Source of the DNA: Heterocephalus glaber
Lineage: Eukaryota > Chordata > Mammalia > Rodentia > Bathyergidae
Assembly: GCF_000247695.1 (NCBI RefSeq)
Contig: NW_004624732.1
Span: 45,676,905-45,740,904 of the forward strand
Direction of reading: 5' to 3'
Length of the DNA: 64,000 nt
Positions 35,560-46,918 of the stretch are shown in pieces. The translations under genes and the position numbers were made by a program. The notes under the pieces are model-generated. The model did no database searches. It was not told the origin of the DNA and was given only the letters and a program-made list of their open reading frames with translations. Position 1 is the stretch's first letter, and each line of letters opens with the position of its first letter.

Positions 35560-36610
35560 TGGAGATTTCATACAAAATTAAAAAGCTTCTACACAGCAAA
35601 ACAACCAACAGTGAAAAAACAATCCCAATTAAATGTGAAAAAATCTGACAGCAATTCCTCAGACAGCAGATTCATACCTAGAAATATAAAGAACTAAAAA
35701 AAAATTAGACCCCCAAAATAAAAGGCCTAATCAAAATATGAGCAATGAAATGAATACACACTTCACAGAAAAAGTACAAATGACCAATACAGAAATGAAG
35801 AAATGCTGGATATTGCTGGCCATCTGGAAAATACATTGAGATTTCATTGACCTGAGAAGGACTGGCCATCATCAAAAAATCAAACAATAACAAATTCTGA
35901 CAAGATTGTGGGAAAAAAGAATGCTTCTACATTGTTAGTGGGAATGTAAACTGGTACAACCACTATGAAAAACAGTATGATGAGTCTTCAAAAAAAAAAG
36001 AAAAAAGCCTACCTTGCAAGCACGAGGTCCTGATTTCGATCCCCGGTACTGAAAATAAAATAAAATAAATAAATAAAGACTAGAAATTCCATTTGACCCA
36101 GCTATTCCCCATCTAGGTGTCTTCCCTGAAAGTGTTGAATACATCATACTACAATGCTACAGGCATACTCAGTTTGTAAAAACACAATTCATGATAGCTA
36201 AACCTTGGAAGCAGTCCTTATGTCTACCAACAGATGAATGGATGCTGAAAATGTTTATTTACACACAGTGAGTACTACTATGCCATAAAGAAAGATAAAA
36301 CTGAGTCACTTTTTTGAAAAAAAGATGCACCTCGAGATGATAGTATTAAGACGATAATAATAAATCGGACATTCAAGCTTAAATATCACGTTTTCTCTTA
36401 TATGAGAAACCCAAATTATAAAGAGCAAAGTAAAAGTTAAATAATAAGAAGTACAGGGATGGATCTTTCTCAAATGGGATGCATCGTTCTCAAATGCAGG
36501 GGCAGGGGGATGATAATAAAATGAAAAAAAATTAGACGTGTTATGTACAAGTAGCAACTCCACACAAGGAATGTAAACATTGTGTACAGCTAGCATATAC
36601 TGTTAAAAAA
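35560..36610 (+). mobile_element. LINE-1, 5'-truncated (ORF2 end and 3' UTR)
   Basis: Matches the distal ORF2 region of L1 in order: 'attaaaaagcttctacacag' (35578), 'atgagcaatgaaatgaatac' and 'ggactggccatcatcaaaaa' (35860), 'gcttctacattgttagtggg' (35923), 'aatgtaaactggtacaacca', 'ttccatttgacccagctatt' (36087), 'aacacaattcatgatagcta' (36180), 'ctaccaacagatgaatggat' (36225) and 'gtgagtactactatgccata' (36269), then 'tctcttatatgagaaaccca'. Stops and indels are frequent, so it is dead. A partial ID is inserted near 36007. The 3' edge is approximate. Confidence 0.92.
36007..36078 (+). mobile_element. 5'-truncated ID SINE nested in L1
   Basis: 'accttgcaagcacgaggtcc' and 'gatttcgatccccggtact' with tail aaataaaataaaataaataa. 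It lies between L1 phrases 'atgatgagtcttcaaa' and 'gactagaaattccatttgac', so it landed in an A-rich site of the L1. Confidence 0.9.
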
Positions 36611-37477
36611 TGAAGTATCTATGATCATATTGTGGTGGATATCATCTCTGCCTTGAGAGAAGTTGATGGGCAGTTTGTTAAAAATGATGAGGTTTGCAAT
36701 AAGAACGCTGAGACCCTTTCTTTTTCTGAAAACTCACAGAAATAACAGGAATACAGCAAAAGTGTTCTTTCCCTAGCTAACAAAATTTAGCTGAGGAAAG
36801 AAAACACCATGTAACTTCCTCTGAAGTATTACAGTTGCATGATAACTCTAAAGCTTCCCAAGTAAAAATGCATAATCTATTCACTTTCCTTGAAACCCCT
36901 TAAGCTTTATTTGTTTCCTTAAATGGCATTAAGGCCTTTTAGCCATATTTGCTTCTGTGTTCAGCCTCCTAACACTATCAGAAACTGCACTGAATATATT
37001 AAGTCAGCTTCACCCCAAGTTAAGTGACCCCAAAGATACCAGTCCCACTTCTTTGGTCTGGTATCATAAGGATCCTCTTATTTTCATGGAATAGAGGAAA
37101 AGGAATTAAATATTCTCTACCAATCAGCACTTCACTTGACTTCTCTCTTTCTTTTAGTGAAGGAGTTATTTTCATTTGAAACCTTAGTACTATCTAGTCA
37201 GTTTGCTCTGATGCTGTAATGTATATCCCTGTAGAGCTCCAGGTCACTCTTAACAGGATATTCTACATTTTCCCTTTGCAAGTTCATATTCATGGATTGT
37301 CTTGCTCTGCAGAGTTTAAGACACTTTCCTGACAATTTAGAAAAATAACTTCTTATATTCACTGCCCAGTGTACTTGACATGTTGTCTGTACAACTAGGT
37401 CATTTTGCTGTCAGCACCCTGACACAAGTGGCTTACGCAGTGAGAGGCAGCTCAGCCTGTTTCTGTAACTGACAAAA
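36611..37477. other. AT-rich non-coding stretch, nothing recognised
   Basis: No gene or repeat supported. Confidence 0.5.
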
Positions 37478-37650
37478 CTGATTCACTGGAGGAATCACCT
37501 GGAAACCTCATTAAAACATGGACTCACCTCAGAGCCACTCAGTCAGCGCTATTTGGAGTACAGGCCACGAACTCATTGCATAAAACCCCCTGGACAGTGG
37601 CCTGCTGAGCAAGACTTTATTTTTAAAGCCATGTAGTTCAAATCTCAGGT
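37478..37650. mobile_element. Possible MER20-like hAT fossil
   Basis: 'aatcacctggaaacctcatt' followed by 'aaaacatggactcacctcag' resembles the antisense MER20 start (aatcacctggagggcttgttaaaacacaga), and 'gttcaaatctcaggtgactg' resembles its other end. The middle is diverged. Confidence 0.5.
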
Positions 37651-39309
37651 GACTGATTTCTTAAAGCTGAGTTTTTCCATTGGTAATTAGGAATTAATTC
37701 ACAGGAATTTGTGAAGATAAAATGAAATTATCCATATGAAGAAGATATTAAAAAGTAATAACAAGTATTGTCTTTCTCCTTTCCTCAGATCTGGAATTGA
37801 AACAGAGTATTAGATTTATTGCCAAACACAGGCCTATTTAAAAACGATGCAGTTTTTCCTGTGATCTTCTCATTCTTAATGCTGAAAGATAATCGTTGAA
37901 CTTCCTTTATTGGAGTTACAGGTCATATCCAACTTGAAGCTGTCCAATCCATAAAGTATAAAAATCCTTTCTTTCTGCTTTCTACTTGTCTTCCCCTTGG
38001 TCTGCATGGAGAAGTCTCCCACTCATCTGGACATGCAAGAGACAGCTTTGTTACTGTTAATAAAACATTAGTCTTATTGCCTATTTTTTTCTCATTGGAT
38101 GTATTAATTTCAATATATTATTAAAGTTAATTGGTTTTATATTCAAAATACTTTTCCAAGGTGTGAAATGTAACACAGATAACAGAGAAAGCAACAGTCA
38201 TTAGGGTCCTTTTGTAATTGAATTTGTCAAAAAGACAAAAATAAGAATAATGGTTTTATATAGAGATAATTCAAAGTGAGGTGTAAATACTATCTTTATG
38301 TACTTTATGCAAGAAATCATCTTAAGTTTTGTACAACTTTACTGATAGACCTCTCAACAGTAATTAAAATATAATCTTAACAGTAGGAACATAACCAGCA
38401 TATCTAATAATTCAGTAGTCACATGTTTAATTACTAGTTGATTAAATGCTATGCCAGAACACTTGGAATTCTGCTTAAAAATACAGTTATCATCACCAGT
38501 GAGAAGCTCAACTGAGTAGAGTTAACTTGCATGGAAAAATATGATCTTTCCACTTTCCTACACAAAGAATAAACCATAAAGTTCAAGAAATCAATGAGGA
38601 ATATGAGTCATTTATAAAATAACATATAATTGGAAGCTTACTGTGACTTAGATAAACAATAGAGCATTGGAAAATGTTTATTAAATTAGGCAGTCACCTA
38701 TTGTAAGACACACAAATAAATATGAACCCCTACAGAATAAATTTTAAGCAGAGACAGAATCATTACTCTCCCTATGATCAAAGGGAAAGTTCTTGGTTAA
38801 AACATTAAGAAGGGAAAAGCAGAAAACATTACCATTTCTGGGAAATGGCAGGTGTAAGGGGTTAAAATTCGGTGAGTTGTCATGGTACCCACAGCTAAGT
38901 TTCTTATCTATCTTCTGTCAAGCCTTCTTTACAATTTTTTCCTATCTAGTCTGCAATGGGCTAGCTTCTCCTTTCTCCTTCAAATGCAAGTGTTCTAAAG
39001 TCATTTGGAAGTTTAGTTTCAAGTCACAGTATATCTAGTAGGTAATTCAGAGTAATACATCTATAGAATGGCAACATTTTTAAATTGCTTGAGAAGTATA
39101 TGAATTTACTCCTAACCTATAAATATTTTGCATTTACCTCTAATCCTATGGGCCCACAGTTCCTTGTTGGTTATAAGTTCTTGACCCTCACCAGTTTTTC
39201 AGAAATCTCCTAGTGAAATCATCTACTTTGCCTTTTTTTAAATTCTAGGTTGATTAACTTTTATGCCTATGACATCAATTAGATACACAATGAGGATAGT
39301 GTACAATTT
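37651..39309. other. AT-rich non-coding stretch, nothing recognised
   Basis: No gene or repeat supported. Confidence 0.5.
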
Positions 39310-39832
39310 TGTATCTCCCAATCTCTTTGAAAAATATCTCCAAATCCTTAGCACACTTATGTTGTCTTTGCATCACAGGCTCATTCTTAATAGATTCCCC
39401 CGTTTACCCTCATCCCACTTAAGCCACCCTAGCCCACTTGCTCCACTGTAAATGTGCCAGGGCTCCTCATGCTTCAGCTTCAAGGTGCTTGCTTTGGTTT
39501 AAGTCTTGAGATTTTTCTTCAACGTACTATATTCCTCAATGTTCTATTTTCTCCCTATATATCCTCTCTAAATGGGCTTCTTGACCACCTTATCTAAAAA
39601 TAGTTCCTCAGTTACTATAGACACACTTTGTTCTAAATTTATTCTTTATTCTTATCAAAAGAACATGAAGTTTATTTGTTGACACTTTCTGTGCTTTTAA
39701 CTTTCTACACAGCAAGCATGTAAGCTCAATGAAAGCAGAGATCAATTTTCTTCATGTCTCTATCTCTTCGTACACTGGCGATTGGACTATTGTAAGGGTT
39801 CAGGAAATAGGATGAATGAATAACTAAGTGAT
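39310..39832 (+). mobile_element. L2-like LINE 3' region
   Basis: Ordered landmarks: 'tagcccacttgctccactgt', 'aaatgtgccagggctcctca', 'gcttcttgaccaccttatct', 'gcatgtaagctcaatgaaag' with 'cagagatcaattttcttc', and 'ggatgaatgaataactaagt' as the terminal gaatgaatga repeat. Same repeat type as 10960-11945. Confidence 0.65.
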
Positions 39833-40229
39833 AGAAAGGAAAGAATAAACATCTGTTTCTGAATTACAATGAAGACTAATACTTTACTATTTGCAATACA
39901 ATTTATTTAGAGGCGAGCCAAGTGGATACCTTGCATGACCACCTGGAGAATGACAAATATTGCTCCGGGTGAGAGGGAATGTTCTCTGTAATTTATGGAC
40001 TCTAGAATTCCTAAGTTATCTGACATGATTCCAATTCATCAGTCTTTTAGCATGGTTTCTTGAATCCTACTTTATTCTTACTTTTGGAAAGTACGTATAA
40101 TTTTTTAAGAGAAAATCAAGCTGTTTTATAACAATGAGATATGTACATCTCTAACACATTGTAAACACTTTAGAATCATAGAAGATTTAGGGCATGATAC
40201 AGTAGCTACATTTCCTTTATTATTCTGAT

Positions 40230-40443
40230 TTTTTTTTTTTTAGATGAGTACTGGAGACTGAACTCAGGGACTTCACATTGGCCTACATGTCCAGATCTCT
40301 GTTTCTTGGGGGTTTTTGGGGGGTTTTTTTGAGATAAGATCTCCTTATGTCACTAAATTGTCCAGGGCGGGCTTGAAATTCTGATTCTCCTGCCTCAGGC
40401 TCCTGGAATGTTGACATTACAGGCATACACCATGCCTAGCTGC
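40230..40443 (-). mobile_element. B1-ID composite SINE
   Basis: On the complement, a B1 half (40325-40443: 'gagataagatctccttatgt', 'cctgcctcaggctcctggaa', 'acaggcatacaccatgccta') precedes an ID half (40241-40300: 'gtactggagactgaactcag'). T-run tail at 40230-40242. Confidence 0.88.
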
Positions 40444-40480
40444 TCTATTTCTTTATACTTTCAATCTCAATTTGTTGTTT

Positions 40481-40549
40481 TTCTGTGCTGAGTACTGAAC
40501 CAAAGACTTTGTGCGTTGTTAGGGAAGTACTCTACCTCTGAGCCAAGTC
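40481..40549 (-). mobile_element. ID SINE
   Basis: 'ctgagtactgaaccaaagac', 'gggaagtactctacctctga' and 'gccaagtca' are the complement of an ID. No clear tail. Confidence 0.75.
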
Positions 40550-42942
40550 ATCTGTGCAATAACATCAATGTCATTCTTTTACACTAGTTATTGTTTCTTT
40601 TCTATCATTTAACCCTTGTAAGGGTTTATGATTATTGAAAATGTATTAATTGAGACGTTTCCCTTTAAATTTTATGCTGAAGAAAACTTTAAGGATAGTT
40701 TATATGCTATTCTACAGAATCACTAAGTCTTAACTACAAGATTGTTTGTTGATCAATTTCAAATTAGGAAAGCTTTTTGATATATAATTCTGGAACCATT
40801 AGTTGTCATGAAAAAATATTCAATCTTAAATAAAGATACTCAGTTCAAAGCTCATAGCTTTTGTAATGAAATTTAATTTTAAAGTTATTGTTATTATCGA
40901 GTGATTTTATGGGGCTCTTATTTTTGTAGTAATTCATACGGTGTCCACACTAGTAATATGTACATTCTTGATCTTTGACTTTCCTCAAAAGTACTTCCAC
41001 TAGATGATCCATAAGTAACATATTCATAGTTATCATTATATCATTAGTGCTCGATGGATTTTTCTTTCTTACCCATTCAAAATTGTAAGGCAGTGTTTAG
41101 AGGCTATCCAAGGCCTGAATGAGTACAAACGTTCCATTAGCTCTGATCAAAATGATACTTTTTGTCAGGTGTTACTATTTGTCACTGACCTCATCTCTAT
41201 AGGCCAGTACATTGCACAGTCTGAATTTCAACTCAAGGGTCATGCTTGCTATTTTCAAATGCTGTATAGAACTTCTGTCCTTGAATTTAGATAGGAAAGC
41301 TAAATTGAAATAAGACTATTGATACAAAACTTTCAGGAACCAAGGTAGAGTGAGTCTTTATATTTGTTTGTGTAGAAGTCTATATATGCATTTAAGTCTA
41401 AAATTCAGCAGAACTTTCCAGTCATAAATCAAGGAACAAATGATTTGCATTAAACCAGTATTTAATTATTAAAAAACAAATGTTAGAATTATCATTGTCC
41501 CTTTCAAAGCTGATCTCGTAGAAACTACCCTAGATCATAGTTTCCTCAAATAAGTGTTTTATCATTTGTTGAATTTGGGAATTTTTTAAAAATTATTTTA
41601 TGCTCATGTAGAGTGTATGATTTCCTGAGAATTTTGCTTCCTCTGACCTGACTTCTTTTGTGGGGCACAATCTGCTGATTAGATTGGTAATCTACCATTT
41701 ATTTCCATTATTTCTTACTTCCTATATTTATTTTCTACTCTTCAACTTGAATTATCAGAAATTGTAATTATATAAAATTTTAGTTTATGAAATGTAAAAT
41801 GTAAATATCTATAGATATTAAACTTTATAAACCTTTCCATTTAAAGATTAGCAAAATCCCTTAAATGTAAAGGATTTAGTCTAGTGTTACACCAATAATT
41901 ATTGGTAAATATAAAAGTAAAGACCTGGAAGGCTGTTAAAGGTTAAACATAAACAGCACTATTTATTATTGAAGTACTGTCTTTGATATATAATATTTAC
42001 ATAATATAATATTGACCTCTAAACAATAATGTGATTCTAATTTTGTAGCATGTATTTCTAAAACATGCCTAACAAACTCTAAGGTCCAATTATCAATCAA
42101 CATATATATTTAATTGCATTTTGAGATCTAAACATTAAAATGGGGCAATAACACACACTGTATATGTAATAAAGAGGTCTAATAAAATTAGCCTTGGCTA
42201 TTCTGTCTTTTGTAATAACTTAAAATAGCAATTATATTTGCATCACAGCAAGTTGCTACAATTCTAGTATTATTGAATTACAATACATTTTTAAATAAAA
42301 ATAGTAAATCTTCAAGCTTATTACAAGAACAATGTATTACTGAATTGAGGTAGATACTAATATATAGCAGCTTTCACTTCATATACCATATGATTTACAT
42401 GTACATCTCAGGAGTGGATTCCACAATTGCTGCATATTAATTAAGACTCAGAATAAGTCCTAAATTTCCCTATATATTTCTCTTCTGACAATGCATAGGT
42501 GGTACTAAAAAGACCAGGTCTCATATTTTTTAAAATTTTCTTAAAAATCTTGCTTTTTAAAAAGGCAAGTGAAAGCTAAAAAAGAAGATAAAAATAAATT
42601 AAACAAAGCAGAAAAAATTACGATGTAGGAGGAAAAGAGAAATAGCTGGTTGGAGTAACTGGCACCTGATAATCATGCAAATTATCCTAAAAACTTTTGT
42701 AAAAACAATTGTGTAATATTGGAACTTTAAAAATCAAAACACTCTTGAATAAGGACGTCATCTATCTTTGTATTCTTTGTTTTCCTCTGAAGAAATAGAC
42801 TGAATGGGATTAGCTTTTATAAATAAACTAATCCTATTTCAGGGAAACATCATTTTCCATGTGAAAACACCTGTGCAATACTTGCAACTCTTCTGCTGGA
42901 AAGTTTTCTCACTGTGTGCTGTGTTTACTTGTTCCTCAGCAG
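40550..42942. other. AT-rich non-coding stretch, nothing recognised
   Basis: About 2.4 kb of strongly AT-rich DNA with no supported gene, RNA or repeat. Confidence 0.5.
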
Positions 42943-42996
42943 GGACTGCTGATGCTAATGGACTCACAGCAGTGCATCCTACTTCAGTTATTACAG
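42943..42996 (+). other. Splice-site-bounded micro-exon candidate
   Basis: A pyrimidine-rich lead with 'gtttacttgttcctcagcag' ends at 42942, then 54 bases follow, open as 18 codons (GLLMLMDSQQCILLQLLQ), then ACAG|gtctaa. The length is a multiple of three, so inclusion would keep the frame. The surrounding 42800-43160 is GC-richer than average and free of recognised repeats, which would suit a conserved element. No gene can be named. Confidence 0.2.
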
Positions 42997-43733
42997 GTCT
43001 AATTCAGTCATTAACATTTCATTAATGGACGGGCCTCCTGGCTGCAGGCTAGGCTGTGCAGATATTGATGAGCTCTCTGCTAAAAGAAGCAAGTCTTTAA
43101 GGTGGACCGCTTTAGATAGATATGGAGTGCCTTAGTGAAGTTTTTCAAGGAGAAGGAGGCAGGACTGTTTTAAGAGTTTAGCCTAGTGTTAGGTTACCAC
43201 AAAATGGAGATGCAAAAGGGTTCTTACTCCACCCTAGATAATGCTACAGCATTTTATAAATTGGCACATATTACAGGGTAGCTGGTTATCTAATTATGCC
43301 TTCCTAAACAAAGCACCCTGCGTGCGCCCCACGTAAGATATCTCAAAACATTTTCTGATAGCAATTTCAACTTTTTGTTTCCTGTTACTTAGAAGTAAAA
43401 GTTTGAAGAAGTTGCATAATGAATATGTGATATAACATTTAAATTTCCTTGCAGCTACTGACATTATAGGAAAACACCCTGGGCTTCCTGCCTCTAATTG
43501 CTTTCTGTATTTCCTCCCTTCAATCTGCCTCATCAAGCTCTGAGCCTCACCTTGATATCACAGTAGAAAAAATCAGTGATGTTAGAAAAATCAGTGATGT
43601 TCATGTTGTCAAGACAAATGTGAACGTAAGTTGTTTTTTAACTTGATACTTCAGTACTGAATACAGAAGCAGTCGTATTTCTTTTATTGGGCTCCACATT
43701 CTCTTATAATTTTACTGGCTATTTTTCTACAGC
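42997..43733. other. Non-coding stretch with a small tandem duplication
   Basis: No gene recognised. A two-copy tandem repeat of about 18 bases lies at 43565-43601 (see findings). Confidence 0.5.
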
Positions 43734-43754
43734 TTTTTTTTTTTTTTTTTTTTT
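43734..43754. repeat. Poly(T) tract
   Basis: Twenty-one uninterrupted T. No SINE or LINE body is recognisable next to it. Confidence 0.95.
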
Positions 43755-43949
43755 ACTAGCGTGTCTTTTTCATCTCAGCAAGTACATCTTCCATGCCTCA
43801 GTGGCTGACTAAAAACCAATGGCACTTGGAATTATTTCTGTGCATGAGATTTACAAATCTAAATTTTCCCCCAATATTCTTTGGTGATCCTGGGAATGTC
43901 CAAAATGATTTCATTCTATCTTTTTTACTAGTTTTCTGTGTTATATTAC

Positions 43950-44058
43950 TTAACTGAAAAAGAAAACTTTCCTTAACTTCTACTTCCTTTTCTGTAAAAT
44001 GAAGTTGTAGAACTATTTAATCTCTAAGGCCTCTTCAAACTCTAAAATCCTATGACTA
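43950..44058 (+). mobile_element. MIR-related SINE fragment
   Basis: 'ttccttttctgtaaaatgaa' followed by 'atctctaaggcctcttcaaa' and 'ctctaaaatcctatgac' matches the ...tctgtaaaatg...ctctaaggtcccttccagctctaaaattctatg pattern of MIR-type repeats. Confidence 0.6.
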
Positions 44059-44994
44059 GGAGTCCCAGCTTTGCATAAAGCAGGACAATCAGATGTAAGA
44101 GTATGAACTGTATCCCCAGTTCTCCTATTAAACAAATTGTTAACTTTCAGTGCAACTGCAAATTGAAATATATTATATCATACAAATTTCTAATGCAAGT
44201 ACTTTGTGAAAATTACTAATCTGATACCACAATTATGTTTGTAATGTAAAATTATAAAGTACAGCTATATTGCTTATAACTGTACATGAAACTTATATTG
44301 TTGCAATAAAATATGTTTAAATTCCATTACATAACTTTATTGTATTTTTAATAGCATCAACAATTTGAATAGAAAAAAATAGAAGAAGCAGGCAATCAAA
44401 AGAGGACAATTGTTGGTCCTGTAAATTCTATTCTGATGCTTAAATGGGATAACTAGCGATTTTCCTATAAGTGCTTTTAAACTGTACATACCTTCAATAC
44501 ATTTTAAGCATGTCAGTCTATTTCTAGTACAAGTAGCATTAGGGCTGAGTCATTTCAAAAAACTTTGAATGAGTGATCCATAAAGTATGTATTTTATGAG
44601 AATGTTCATTCTGATCTGAAAATGGTACTTTAATTTTTGTTTGTTTATATATTTTTAGACACTAAATTTTAGACTTCAGAGAGGATCATGTTCTTAAGAT
44701 GCAGAAACAAATATGAAAATTTTAATTTATATTTATGAAATGAAGGTAAATTTGAGAAAAGTAAAGACTTAAATATGTAGATAGTTATACAAGTTAAATA
44801 TGATAATGTTTAGCATAATGAAAATATGTATAAATTCTAGGCCAAATTTTATTAAAAAATAGACCTTGCACAATTTTATTCATATAACAAAAAATAATCC
44901 ATAGCTGCAAAAAAGATGGGCTGTATAAATAAATTTAAAATATTTGGTGAAATATCTCAACTTTAGTCTTTCCATCTAATATCACTTTGATTTT
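44059..44994. other. AT-rich non-coding stretch, nothing recognised
   Basis: No gene or repeat supported. Confidence 0.5.
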
Positions 44995-45010
44995 CTCATC
45001 ATTTGAGTTT

Positions 45011-45036
45011 AGTATACATGCTGCTGAAGCGAGCAC
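45011..45036 (-). pseudogene. 3'-truncated U6 snRNA retro-pseudogene
   Basis: The minus strand reads 'gtgctcgcttcagcagca' then 'tgtatact', nucleotides 1-26 of U6 snRNA with three differences (positions 12, 19, 20). The match can be stretched to about 29 because the flank supplies aaa. The unit sits between perfect 17-bp direct repeats (ctcatcatttgagttta at 44995-45011 and 45036-45052) that overlap the U6 ends by one base each. The long duplication shows insertion by LINE-type target-primed reverse transcription. The remaining 80 or so bases of U6 are absent, so it is non-functional. Confidence 0.95.
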
Positions 45037-45052
45037 TCATCATTTGAGTTTA

Positions 45053-45460
45053 AATCCTTTAAAAAAACAAAATTCCAAATGTACAATTTCCAAAGTTACA
45101 AATATGACCAATTTAAAGAATAGTGTGAATATCAGTGCTTAATTTTAAATTTTATGCTTTATATGGAGACAAATGCGTAAAAGAAAGTTTAATTTGAAGT
45201 TACATTTTGTTGTTTTTAATAATTACAATCAATGTCAGAGTAGCAAATAGCAAAGTCATAGATTCTTTCATTGGTAAAAACAACAAACATTCACAAGACA
45301 ATATATATGTAACAAATTGTAATAATTAGTATTTTTTCTCACAATTTAATTTTAATTAATTTCTATTTATTTATTGGAACGATATATCTTCATATATTTT
45401 TTTCCCTGATATCACCTTATGAAGAATTTTTAGGCAATTAAAAATGTTCTGCCATGTGTG
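45053..45460. other. AT-rich non-coding stretch, nothing recognised
   Basis: No gene or repeat supported. Confidence 0.5.
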
Positions 45461-45579
45461 TGCTTTGGGTTTTTTGTTTGTTTGTTTTTTGTTTTTTGTT
45501 TTTTGGTACTGGGGATCGAACTCAGGACCTTGTGCTTGCAAGGCAGGCACAGTGCCACTGAGCTAAATCCCCAGCCCCC
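45461..45579 (-). mobile_element. ID SINE with T/G-rich tail
   Basis: A tail of tttgtttg and ttttttg units (45469-45504) then 'ggtactggggatcgaactca', 'ggaccttgtgcttgcaaggc', 'agtgccactgagctaaatcc', 'ccagcccc': the complement of a full, little-diverged ID. One of the best consensus-like copies here. Confidence 0.95.
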
Positions 45580-46394
45580 ATATGTATGTTTAGACAAATG
45601 TCAACTATAGTAACTGGCAAAGGGCTAGTATATTGGCAGTGTAAATAGGATGTGAAAGTTAATTACAAAGTACATTCCATTGCCCCAATCAGTTCAATTT
45701 TATTCAATCTGGTCATTTCCCCTTCCATGAAGATTTATTAACAATTAACAACTCTCTTAAATTTTAATAATTGTGTAACAAACTTTAATACATCTCCCAG
45801 TTTCTCAGCAGTTGGTACTCATGTCTTCATGTCTTTTAGTGCAGATGTTTTACACTTTTCTGGCTAGTCAGGATTCTCCTAGGGACTATGGAATTCCAAA
45901 ATTCTACAAGAGTAAACATTCTGACTTGTCACTTTGTAAGCCATCTCTACTCTTAGGGAAATCTGTTAAATTGATTTCTTTTTTATTTCTATATGAGTAT
46001 CTTTCCATTGCAGATTTGCTGATTCTCTACATTAGGAATATGACTTTACTGTGGACTTCAGAAAGCAATTGGTCTCATATCTGATCTTGGGCTTTGTTTA
46101 CAAATAACCATCATCAGTTCCCTATCACTCCTGATATGATGTAGGAAGACTGTACTACTGGTGACATCCAGTATGGGGGGTGCTCTCCTCATTGCCAGAT
46201 AATGCAATGTCAGTTTATTTTGCAATAAATATTCTGGAATATTTGTGTCTCATTAAGAACCTCATATTCATGCTTTCAACCAGAGCCTAGACATTAGCTT
46301 TCTCAACTCTTTGATTTCTCTTAGAAATCTCAAAGCATTAGATATTCTTTCCCTTTTTTATGTAAAACAGTGGATTAGAATCATTGTTTGGTTA
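45580..46394. other. Non-coding stretch, nothing recognised
   Basis: A plus-strand frame of 90 codons (45812-46084) shows no known motif. No repeat supported. Confidence 0.5.
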
Positions 46395-46512
46395 TTTATT
46401 TCCCTAAGTAAATTGGAAACACAATTTAAGATGGAGGATCTTTTTTACCCCTCACCTTTGTGCCTCCAATGCCCAAAGATATAGTAGGAGTTGTATAAAT
46501 ATTAGTTGTTAT
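46395..46512 (+). mobile_element. Possible L2-type LINE 3' end
   Basis: 'acctttgtgcctccaatgcc' and 'caaagatatagtaggagttg' then 'tataaatattagttg' fit the gcacatagtaggtgctcaataaatatttgttg end of L2. Short and diverged. Confidence 0.45.
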
Positions 46513-46559
46513 GACATTTTTCTTATTTGTTGACTACAGTGAAATTAGTGACTATTAAT

Positions 46560-46918
46560 TGCTATAGTGCAAATTGTGCCCCATCTCTCAAATTTATATG
46601 TTGGAGCCCTACACCTCAAAATGATAATACTTGGAGATAGAACCAAATTACATTGAGATCAGGTGTGGTCTTCAAGATGGGATTAGCACCCTTACAAGAA
46701 AAAATACCAGATACCTTGGTCTTATTCTCTCTTCCTCTTCACCCTGTAAGCACCCAGGGAGAAGCTGGCTACCTGAAAGTTAGAAAGACCACCTTACTTG
46801 AGTCTGACCATGCTGGCATGCTGTTCTCAGATTTCTGGCCTCATGAATTGTGAGAAATAAATGTCTTTTCAACCATTCAGTCTATGGTATTTTGTTACGG
46901 CAGCCTGAGCCAACTAAT
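46560..46918 (+). mobile_element. MLT1-type MaLR LTR
   Basis: Ordered MLT1 landmarks: 'tcaaatttatatgttggagc' + 'cctacacctcaaaatg', 'cttggagatagaaccaaatt', 'gggattagcacccttacaag', 'agcacccagggagaagctgg', 'agatttctggcctcatgaat' + 'tgtgagaaataaatgtc', 'cagtctatggtattttgtta' and 'cggcagcctgagccaactaa'. About 360 bases, near full length. The 66-codon frame inside is not a gene. Confidence 0.9.

Noticed and set aside
43734..43754. Poly(T) as tail of a processed pseudogene
   Set aside because: No coding-like or SINE body could be recognised beside it and no flanking duplication was found.
46653..46853. 66-codon plus-strand frame
   Set aside because: Entirely inside an MLT1 LTR.
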